From UBA10133 sp964348455 (GTDB lineage: Bacteria; Patescibacteriota; Microgenomatia; UBA1400; MFAQ01): a DNA stretch of 38,281 bases. Position numbers and translations under genes: made by a program. Positions 1 to 9,200 of this stretch are shown in pieces. The notes beneath the pieces were generated by a model. That model saw nothing but the letters and a program-made list of their open reading frames with translations, was not told where the DNA came from and searched no databases. The stretch spans positions 1 to 38,281 of the forward strand of contig CAYGCQ010000011.1 in NCBI GenBank assembly GCA_964348455.1. Reading direction: 5' to 3'. Each line of letters begins with the position of its first letter. Position 1 is the first letter of the stretch.

Positions 1-2
1 AG

Positions 3-194
3 GAAGAATTACTCTTCACCTCCGGTTCATTCTCAGAGTCGGCGAGTGAGAGTCCATCACCGAGCCCGTCTCAATACGACATCCTGTACATCATCAACAC
101 AGGAAAACTCGCAAAAAGAATTACAAAGAACACTTACATTCAATTAAGGCCAGTGATTAACCAAGCAAAGACTAGAATTACCGTTCAGAATTAA
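3..194 (+). CDS. C-terminal fragment of an unidentified protein
   Basis: An open frame enters from the left edge and ends with TAA at 192-194, giving 63 residues. It begins acidic, passes through a Ser/Pro/Glu-rich linker (SESASESPSPSPS) and ends in a basic 40-residue tail with IQLRPVINQAKTRITVQN. The linker resembles the Pro/Thr-rich tail of the giant surface protein in this window, so a surface or secreted protein is possible, but no family is recognisable. The stop lies 70 bp before tatA on the same strand. It could be a chance open frame because only the end is visible. Confidence 0.3.
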   Translation, partial: EELLFTSGSFSESASESPSPSPSQYDILYIINTGKLAKRITKNTYIQLRPVINQAKTRITVQN

Positions 195-264
195 GCACCG
201 GACTAGCATTCCGAAGCAGAAAACTGTATTCTTAGAACAGGAAAGGAACATAAATTTTTATAAT

Positions 265-399
265 ATGGCCTCAAACGAAGTCATTATCGTCGCAGTTGTA
301 ATTTTAATTCTTTTTGGTGGCAAAAAACTCCCTGAACTTGCAAGAGGCATAGCAAAATCTATTAAAGAGTTTAAGAAAGCTCTGCAAAAGGATGACTAA
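265..399 (+). CDS. tatA: Sec-independent translocase subunit TatA/TatE
   Basis: A 44-residue protein with the TatA plan: a short polar N-terminus, a hydrophobic helix (residues 6-17, VIIVAVVILILF), the conserved FGxKKLPELARGIAKSIKEFKKAL hinge and amphipathic helix, and a minimal acidic end. TatA oligomerises in the membrane to form the passage for folded Tat substrates recruited by TatC. It is shorter than usual because the variable tail after the amphipathic helix is nearly absent. No tatC is visible in the window. The ATG directly follows a TATAAT-like hexamer and has no clear SD. The next gene starts 10 bp after its stop, suggesting co-transcription. Confidence 0.92.
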   Translation: MASNEVIIVAVVILILFGGKKLPELARGIAKSIKEFKKALQKDD

Positions 400-409
400 C
401 AATTAGAAG

Positions 410-2542
410 ATGATAACTAGACAACCCTCAAACAATATTCTGAAAATTTTTGTCTTTGTAAGCTTTATATTCCTGTCGGCTTCTCCTACTTATGCCACGG
501 ACCACACTCTAAATTCAATTTTTCGAAATATATGGAAGTATAACAATCTATCTCTTACTAATCTAAATCGACTATTTAATCCTCCATCAAACCCCACCAT
601 CTCGGACATCAAAAGCTCAGACATCAGCGATCTAAACCAAGTAGTCAAGCAAAACAAAATAGTTCTCGAAGAAATCATCAACAAGCCTATCTATAAAATA
701 CTCGGTGATGATATTCCGGAGATAAAACTGCAGGACAAAATAGATGAGACCACTGCTGCCACTTCAAATCTTTTTAGTGGAGTCCAGAATTTAAAAAGTC
801 GCACTCAACTACTCGCCAAAAAATGGCCTGAGTTAACAGAAAACGATATCAAGTCAGAGCTTACCATCATCTCCTCAATTTTTACTCAAGACCTAAACCA
901 AAAAGACTCTAACATTATCGCGACCACGAACTGGCTCAAAAATTCCTGGGATAGTCCACTCATGGTTAATCTCTCAGACGAAGCTCAAGCCACCCAAAGC
1001 CAGTTTGGTAACCTTCTCAACGACACCATTTCTTTTGGAAAGTTTAGCAGTGCCAACGTCCTAGTATCTGCTTTAGATCATATCAGGAAATTTGAAGATC
1101 TTGTCGGCACCTCACTTGCCAAATCCACAGATCAAAGTCTCTATGGCTACCTCAAACGAATGACTGATCAGGTCTCTCTCTATGAATCACTTACTCAGGA
1201 CGGAATGAAAATTCTCTCTGAAATTAGCGAAGACCCCTCGATAAATCAATCTGCCCCCATATACAGACTGAACTCAGCTGTCCTGGGAATCAACCACGTT
1301 CCCAGTCCAGCGGTTTTCTTTTCTACAGTGGCAACACCACTGGCAAACGAAAATAAAATTCTCGATCTTCTGGCACTGGTAGATACAAACAAAATTCTTC
1401 TAAGTGGCAAAACAGGCCAAGTCATCAAAAATATCTGGATGGAAAAGAATGAGAACATCATCTTTAAAGCTATTGCCACCAATACCAGTCGAACCCAAAG
1501 CCAAAAAGTCATGGTCAGGTTTTCTCTTCCTGCAGAAATAAATAACGAACAGCTTATTAATCACGATCCGGTTCTGGCAGTTAACTACGACAGGATTGAA
1601 TCGTCACTTGTCGTTTCAGCTGAACTACTTCTAGACCCGCTGGAAACTAAATCTATGATGGTGGAAGTAGAGGATATCTGGAGATTTAACCCCTCCGAAC
1701 TAGCAAGTCTCAAAAACGAAGTCAGCGACATTACTTCATATTTCAGTAACACCCAAGAGTCTTTAAAGGTGAGTGAGCTCAAAAACGAAATTGTCACATC
1801 CGTAGATAAAATTATTAAAGATCAACTACTAGCCATTACTCCAGAATCAAAAATTAGCACCTTCAGAGAATCTTCACTCGAACTAAACAGGATTGAGGGA
1901 AAAATTATTTCGCTAAAGTCGTTAGCCTTGGGTTCAAATGCTAACGAAAGCGTTCTTGGTATTTCTGGGACATTTAAAACAGTTCCATTCAAAGGCATAA
2001 TAATTTTTGTACTTTTAAGCGTTGCTTTTTGGGCAGTTTATTCAAATGCCCTCAAACATGAACCAATAATTAACAAGCCCGATTTGCATAAGCATTCAAG
2101 CACGGTATCGGTACAAAAAAAATATCCCTTTCACCATCGAAATATTCCAACCTCGAAGGGGAGTCGTGTAACCAAAATGATTGTCATCACTCTCATATCC
2201 GGTGGTATTGGTGCGATTGTTATGTCACTAGCTTTGAAAACAACAAGCAACAATCGAGCAATCACCATCAAAACAGAAAATGAAACCACTACTCAGATTT
2301 TTGGAGCAGTTTCAGATGAATCACCCAAAAAATTCCCTTATGTGTCTCAAACATTGCCACCAAAGTCTGGCACAATTTCCGTCCACAGCCTGCCCTCTGC
2401 TAGCTCTTCAGTGGTTACTTCACTCGATAAGTCCCAGACAATAACAATCTTCAAGAAAATTGGGCACTGGGTTCTTATCGCAGATTTAAAAGACAAAAAC
2501 AAGCTAGATGGTTGGTGGATTCACGATTCTTTCCTCCAATAA
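410..2542 (+). CDS. Exported membrane protein with C-terminal SH3-like domain
   Basis: 710 residues. A signal peptide (hydrophobic residues about 11-24, likely cleavage after SPTYA, residue 29) is followed by a long helical extracellular region. A beta-rich domain lies around residues 345-425 (KAIATNTSRTQSQKVMVRFS... LDPLETKSMMVEV). Two membrane helices follow at about 523-547 and 590-609. The last 60 residues (GTISVHSLPSASSSVVTSL... GWWIHDSFLQ) match the bacterial SH3 (SH3b) pattern, usually associated with cell-wall or peptide binding. It starts 10 bp after tatA, probably in one operon; whether it is Tat-exported is unknown, and no twin-arginine motif is seen in its signal peptide. It ends 4 bp from the convergent gene. 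The overall family is not recognised. Confidence 0.85.
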   Translation: MITRQPSNNILKIFVFVSFIFLSASPTYATDHTLNSIFRNIWKYNNLSLTNLNRLFNPPSNPTISDIKSSDISDLNQVVKQNKIVLEEIINKPIYKILGDDIPEIKLQDKIDETTAATSNLFSGVQNLKSRTQLLAKKWPELTENDIKSELTIISSIFTQDLNQKDSNIIATTNWLKNSWDSPLMVNLSDEAQATQSQFGNLLNDTISFGKFSSANVLVSALDHIRKFEDLVGTSLAKSTDQSLYGYLKRMTDQVSLYESLTQDGMKILSEISEDPSINQSAPIYRLNSAVLGINHVPSPAVFFSTVATPLANENKILDLLALVDTNKILLSGKTGQVIKNIWMEKNENIIFKAIATNTSRTQSQKVMVRFSLPAEINNEQLINHDPVLAVNYDRIESSLVVSAELLLDPLETKSMMVEVEDIWRFNPSELASLKNEVSDITSYFSNTQESLKVSELKNEIVTSVDKIIKDQLLAITPESKISTFRESSLELNRIEGKIISLKSLALGSNANESVLGISGTFKTVPFKGIIIFVLLSVAFWAVYSNALKHEPIINKPDLHKHSSTVSVQKKYPFHHRNIPTSKGSRVTKMIVITLISGGIGAIVMSLALKTTSNNRAITIKTENETTTQIFGAVSDESPKKFPYVSQTLPPKSGTISVHSLPSASSSVVTSLDKSQTITIFKKIGHWVLIADLKDKNKLDGWWIHDSFLQ

Positions 2543-2546
2543 CTAT

Positions 2547-3251
2547 TTACTTAAAATCCCCTCCTACGATAATCATCAGGTCTGCATTGTTTGGAAATGT
2601 CTCCGCAGACTCTGTAGCTACTTCACCACTCAACAGCTGAGCCATCTCAGCCGCCTGTTTTTCCATCTTTCCTGTGATATCTAACACTATTGTCTTTGTA
2701 TAATTATCTGACTTGGCAGTTGCCTTAGAAACAATCGAAACTCCCGGAAAACTTTTCTCCATAATTCTTTTTTCTAGTTCATTGGTGATACCACTGTTTT
2801 TCGATCCGTTTACCAAAGCAATTTTTAAAGGATTTTTTTCATCAACACCAGTAATAGTCACTTGCTGGTTACCAATATTTACTGGAATAACATCAACAAG
2901 CAAGTTGCTGGTGGGACGATAGATATATGCTTTTTGAGCCTTCGAGTATATGACTATTTTATCGCCATTATCCGCCTTCGCAAACACCGGCTGGTCTTTT
3001 AACTTATCTTTATCAGTCACAGTAGCGACCACAGGTTCTTCTCCATCAGGGAGAACTACCAACTTAGTAAGTTTATCTACCAAGTTCTTAATATCTTCTT
3101 TCGCAAACATCTGCGGATCTTTTCTTAAGGCTTCAAACTGCGCACCCAAAATTTTATTTTGTTTTGTCAGTCTATAAGAGTTAGCAGCCAACCCGCCTAT
3201 TATTACTACTACTCCAACTATTAATAGCTGTCCTCGTGTTAGTTTAATCAT
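2547..3251 (-). CDS. Membrane-anchored protein with LytR C-terminal domain
   Basis: 234 residues from ATG at 3251. One N-terminal membrane helix (residues about 7-22, GQLLIVGVVVIIGGLAA) is followed by a short coiled segment, a linker with repeated Val/Lys, and from about residue 145 a LytR_C-type domain (KIALVNGSKNSGITNELEKR... DLMIIVGGDF). That domain is known from LytR-CpsA-Psr cell-envelope proteins, but the catalytic LCP domain is missing here, so an envelope role is inferred only. A TTG 18 bp upstream would add six residues; no SD supports it. It lies 43 bp after the giant surface-protein gene on the same strand and probably shares its transcript. Confidence 0.78.
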   Translation of the reverse strand: MIKLTRGQLLIVGVVVIIGGLAANSYRLTKQNKILGAQFEALRKDPQMFAKEDIKNLVDKLTKLVVLPDGEEPVVATVTDKDKLKDQPVFAKADNGDKIVIYSKAQKAYIYRPTSNLLVDVIPVNIGNQQVTITGVDEKNPLKIALVNGSKNSGITNELEKRIMEKSFPGVSIVSKATAKSDNYTKTIVLDITGKMEKQAAEMAQLLSGEVATESAETFPNNADLMIIVGGDFK

Positions 3252-3294
3252 TTGTACTAAATTTAACAAATAATTATAAATAAATCAACACTTT

Positions 3295-6200
3295 TCACAA
3301 CTGAGCACTTCCTGTTGATTCCTGAGTCCGCGCAGGGGTTATCTCCATCGCTGGTGTCATTGCGGATGTAGGTGTCGGAACAGATGGCGGTATCGAACTC
3401 CCAGATGCTTCTTGACTCGGTGTTAGTGTAATCTCAATAGTTGGTGTTGTACTAGATATAGGTGTTGGCGTCACTGTAGTAGTCAATATAACCTTATTAC
3501 CTACAGACTCGATTGATTTAACATCACTCACTGCAATTGCCACCCAGGAGAATCTAAGATCCGTTCCAGCTATGCGACTCATGCGAATCTTAAATCCTTT
3601 AGTATTAACATCGGCCACAGCATAAGTCGGCAAATTATTCATGTCTATAGCACCTACAATCTGCAAACTAACTGTTACCACCGGTTCGCTTGCATATTCT
3701 TTTTCAAACTTCACTTCCACTTCATTACTGTCCCATTTTATGACAGCAAACCCAGCCGTATCTTTATTAAACGTTGGTCTACCCATGAAAGCGACATCAT
3801 TGTGGAATATTACCTTGCCAAAGAACTCAGCCACTCTTCTAAATAGATTATTTATCAAATCGGCAACAGATAGTTCGTCATTGCGAGTTTCGATATCCCG
3901 AACCGAAGCAATCCCCGCTTCAGTCGAAATCTCAGCCGAAGCTGTTGCTAACCCCGCCACTTTGTCACTCAAACTCGTCAAGGTATCTGCAAAAATCTTG
4001 AATCCTTGAATTTCATTTGCAATTATCTTGTCGGCCTTGATTGTTCCCATAAAAATCGCATTTCCATCCGAAGTAATCCTTACATTTTCATTTCCGTCCT
4101 TGTCTTGCATTACAAACAAGCCTGTAGCCAGTATATCTTGCGTAATCACCTTTGGTGTGATTATTTCTAGTCCGACCACTATCCTATCTGTCATAATCTC
4201 AGAAATATCAGACGACTCTAAGGAAATCTGGTCTTTCTCCATAATCAAGTATGCTAGTACATCAGAATTGTAAGACGCACTTGTCGAATCTAGTCCCTTC
4301 ATCACCTCAGCCAAACTAGAACCATTACTATTTCCATTCTTCACAAATACCAATACTTGTCCAATATGGTCGCCATCAAACCCCGACATCGCAGTTCCAA
4401 TTATTGACCCCACCTTTGTTGCTTTCATCGCCACACCAGGTGTCGATGATGTAGTCAGATAATCTCCTGCCACAATTGACCCATTCTCAGTCGAGACTTT
4501 CACTGGCACCCGTCCAGACAAAGCCACAGGCACTGCCTTTGAGTCGTTCTCTTCAATACCACCAATTGTCATGGCAGGGTTTGTAGAAACAATTCCCAAT
4601 ACTTGCTTGTCATATGCCACACTGCTCTTCTTCACTCCCGCTTCTAGTGAAGAATCCAAACTTACGACATCTCCAGGAGATAAAGTATCGTCGCGACTCG
4701 CATATATCTCAGCCAGATCAGCTCCCGATGCCGCAACTTCAATTATGGTCATCGAAATATATGGTGTCGTATTGGCTGTTCCGCCGGAAAACAGTCCACA
4801 AACTGTATACGCTTGTGACGATGTTGTACCGGGAGAATCAATTAAACTAAAACCAATATATTTGTCTTGCGGAGCGTCGGCCGAATGACTGCCATTGGTC
4901 ACCACTACTAAGTCACCATCAATTTGAGTACCAGCACAGCTACCCGAACCCCTTCTTACCCTAAAAGTATCCGTCTGAGAAACGTTTGATGTCATAGTCA
5001 CTCTAATCGAGCCATTTATAAGTATCCTATTACTTGTAGAGGATGGGGTTATTGCTGGTGCTGTTCCATCAAGAAGCTCTAACTCAGTTCCCGTCAAAGT
5101 ATCACTCGTACTGTCAACAATCGCCGAACTCTTTGCCGGCCCTCCAGACCCCGCTGTGTCACAGTTTTTCCAAGCACCAGCTTCATAACATCTAAACTTT
5201 CCCAATGAAGTGTTGTAATAAGTACCTCCATTCACCCCTGTCGGGTCAGCCGTGCCATTATCAAGTACCAATAAGTCTGGCGTAGCCGATGCACTATTTC
5301 CTATTCTTACCTGACTACTAGACCCGCTCACACCAGCAGTTAGCAATATTCCTCCCGTACCTGACTGAATGTTTGTAGTTGAGGTCGTACTTGTTGTACC
5401 AAGAGTAACAGTTTTTGCATTTGCTCCAGTACCGATATTCACCGCCCCGGTCGTCCCTGAGTCAAGTGTCAACGCATTGGTAGTATTTGATGTGATCGTT
5501 CCTGCTCCTGTAAAGGATAATGCCGTTGCCGTTACTCCGATAGTGTCAATGGACGCAACTCCAGTTAGAGCTCCACCAGTGGTCACATTTAATCCTCCGT
5601 TACTGGTCAAAGCAAATGTTCCCGTAGCATTTCCAATCGCTGTATTTGAAGTTCCTGCCGTATTAATACTTGCCGTTCCACCTGATATCGTCAGTCCCGC
5701 TGTACCTGTTAGTAAACTTGAAAAAGTTTTTGCTCCTGCCAAAGTTTGCGTTCCTGTCGTTACAACACCCCCAAAAGCTGCACTTGCAGGTTCCAGATTT
5801 AAGACTTGTCCTGTCAAGGTTGCTCCATTAGCATTGGGTGTTGCTCCAATTGCTGATAATGTTATGTCCCCAGTATTTGTTCCTGATAGATTTGACCCGG
5901 TGATACCTGCAGTACAAGCCAAAGCCCCTGTAGAATTTGTGATAGTACATCCGGTTGATCCCGAACCTCCACCAATCAAAATATTTCCTGTTGAAGATCC
6001 ATTAAGGTTTAACGCTCCAGATGATCCCCCATCAACACTGAGTGCATTGGCTCCTGTAGATGTTAACGAACCACTAGCCACAAATGTCAAAGCCGTTGCT
6101 GAAGTTCCAATCGTGTCAATCGATGCAACTCCCGTTAATGCTCCACCTGTAGTGACATTGAGTCCACCCGATGAAGTGAGGGCAAATGTTCCTGTCGAGT

Positions 6201-9200
6201 TACCAATAGTTGTGTTACCCGTACCTGTCGTAGCGATATTTACATTACTTGCTCCGGTAGTTCCTAAGTTTGTTAATCCCGTAGATGTAAGTGTCGTAAA
6301 TGTTCCAGCTGCTGCTGTTCCGCCTCCGATTGCACCTGGAGCAGCGAAGGTTGCTCCACCTAGTGAAGATGCATTGATAATTCCGGAACCAGAGAAGGTT
6401 AGTGAAGCTCCTGTTCCTACTACCATCGCAGCACCAGTGTTAGTCCCAGAGGTAATCGCAGAGAAAGCAGGAGCACCACTACTCGTATCGCAATCTTTCC
6501 AAGCACTATTTTCATAACATCTAAATTTATTTGAATTGGAGTTGTAGTACATCGCTCCATTTATCTGTGTCGTCGTTGGATCTCCTGAATCAGTCTTAAC
6601 CGGCAAGCCTAAATAGGTCGCAGACGTACCGGTTGCTTGTCCGGAAATCAATATACTTCCTGTTCCTGCAGTCAAATTTAATGTTGTTGCACCAGTATTG
6701 TTTCCGATTGTAATTGATTTGGCACTCGCTCCATTTCCAATATTTACCGCTCCGCTAGTTCCTGAATCAAGAGTTAAAGCATTTGCACCGGTAGATGATA
6801 AGGTGCCGGCTCCTGCAAATGTAAGTGCTGTTCCAGATGTGGTGATGCCGTCAATTGAAGCAACTCCTGTAAGTGCTCCACCTGTAGTGACATTGAGTCC
6901 ACCTGAAGATGTCAAAGCAAATGTACCGGTACCATTACCAATAGCTGTATTTCCTGTTGAAGATGTATTTAGATTTAAAGTAGGAGCAGTAATCGCTGCT
7001 GTTCCGGAAGATAGTGTTTGTGTTAGGCTTGTCAACCCCGTTGAATTAATTGAGCCAGATGTAGATGTTAAACTCAAAGCCCCAGCTGTCATCGTTAACC
7101 CATTAGAAGCTGTTAGTGTTGAGCTTGCAGATAGAGTCGTGAATGCTCCAGTACCTGGAGTACCGGATCCAATTGAGCCAGGACTTGCAAAAGTTGCACC
7201 ACCTAGTGAAGATGCATTGATTATTCCGGAACCTGAAAAGGTGAGAGATCCCCCTGTTCCAACCGTCATGGTTGCGGTTGTGTTTGTGCCAGTGGCAATC
7301 GAATCAAACGAAGGTGTCCCGCCCGTGCTGTCAGCGCTACACTCCCAAACATCCGTAGTCTCGTTCCATTTCAATACTTGTCCATTCGAGCACCCCTGAA
7401 GCATGGTTAGCCCCGAAGACAATGCTTCCAATCCGGAACTTGAAGACGTAGTCGTGGAAAGTGAGTCAGTTGCCGCTGTCAAATCAATCGTTACATCATT
7501 TGCATTTACCGTGATTCCATTTCCTGACCCGACCGCCAACACACCTGTTGTATATGTTAGACCTGCTCCACCTGTCGTCGTGGCCAGTTGGAGTGAGTTA
7601 GAAGACATTTCTAAACCATTTCCGGTAAAGTCAGTGATAGTATCCCCACCTCTAGTTAGCGAAGCAATAGTTAGCGCCCCGGCTCCCGTCACAGACCAGT
7701 CGTCACCACCGGTAATCGCTACCGTAGTTGAAGCGTTACTATTTCCAATTGTAATCGTATCTGCAGATGTCGAGTTCGTTGAAATGTTTACTGTGTCCGT
7801 TCCATCTGCCGTCACACCTCCAATATCTAAAGTCTTCGTAACTGCCGTGTCTCCAAAATTCACATCCGTGGCTGTTGCCAAGGTATTCGGATCGTACCAG
7901 CCAGGCATCACATTTACCAAAATTCTATCCGTCGTTCCGCCAGTGTGGGATGCAGCCGCCTTACCGATAATAAATCCGGCAGTCGTTGCTCTAACACCGA
8001 CTCCTGCAGTCGACCCGATGGTGATTGGATCTCCGATATCTACCACCCCTGTTACTTTTGTATTTACAAAGCCCGCGATACCTACCGTTTGAACATTGGC
8101 CGCACCGGCAGTCAATCCATTAGCATTTCCTAAGAATGCAGCTGTGTCCGAGACTACTCCGATAAGAAAGGTATTACTGGAAGTAGCTTTTACGTTTCCT
8201 CCGGAGTTCGCCGCGATAATGTCACCCGCGCTGACCGACTCGGTATCCGGCACGGACATTAGCTCGGCCAAATCTGCATTGTTCGACGCATATGTGACTC
8301 CGTTATTATTTTGACGGATATTCCCAACTCCGGTCCCGGCCCCTCCTTCCGTCGTCACCCCTGCGTAAAACTGAATAAATCTGGATTGATTGTTCCCCGC
8401 CCCTGTCGGCGTGCCAATCCCAAGCTTCAAAACACCTAGCGAAGAACTGCTTGTGGTATTGAAATTGGAAATCGAAGCAATTCGATCTGCAGACTGATCC
8501 CCTGTTACAGATAATCCCCAGCTTGGAGCATTTGTGCCTATACCGATTCTGTTGTTAGAAGCGTCGATTGACAATGTATTACTATCAAAATTCAAAGCGT
8601 CAACAGCACCATTCAATGTCCATGTTGAAGAAGCCGCTTGTGTCAGGTTTAGAGCTCCGGATGAATTCAATGTCACCACTCCTGTTCCGGACCCAATATT
8701 TGAAGTCCCTGTCGAAGACAAAGTTGTGAACACACCAGTCCCCGCTGTAGTTACACCGATGTTAGTCGAGTTTATTCCTGTCGCCGTTGTATTAAAGTTA
8801 CTGGCGGTAAATGTCAGACCGTTGGCACCGAAGTTAAGTGAAGACCCAGACATGCCAGAAAGAGATAAGGCGCCGGAAGTTGAGGTTAGATTTAAAGCCC
8901 CGGTTGTTTGCGTCAAACCATTACTGGCTGTTAATGTTCCGGCTGAAGTAATAGTTCCCGTTGAAGTAGTCGAAATATTTCCTGAAGTAGTTACTGCATC
9001 GCCAGAAGTCGCTGTAGAAAGTGTTGTCCCTGATCTGCTCCAGAATCCTAGTATTCCGGAGGTTGGTGCAGTGGATGTTAACTGGCTACTCCCATTTGTA
9101 TAAACAGCAGAGGATGCGGACAATCCATTATCTATAATATTTGCAAAAGTTCCCAGTCCTGCAGAAGTAACTGACCAATTAGCCGATGATAGAGTTAATC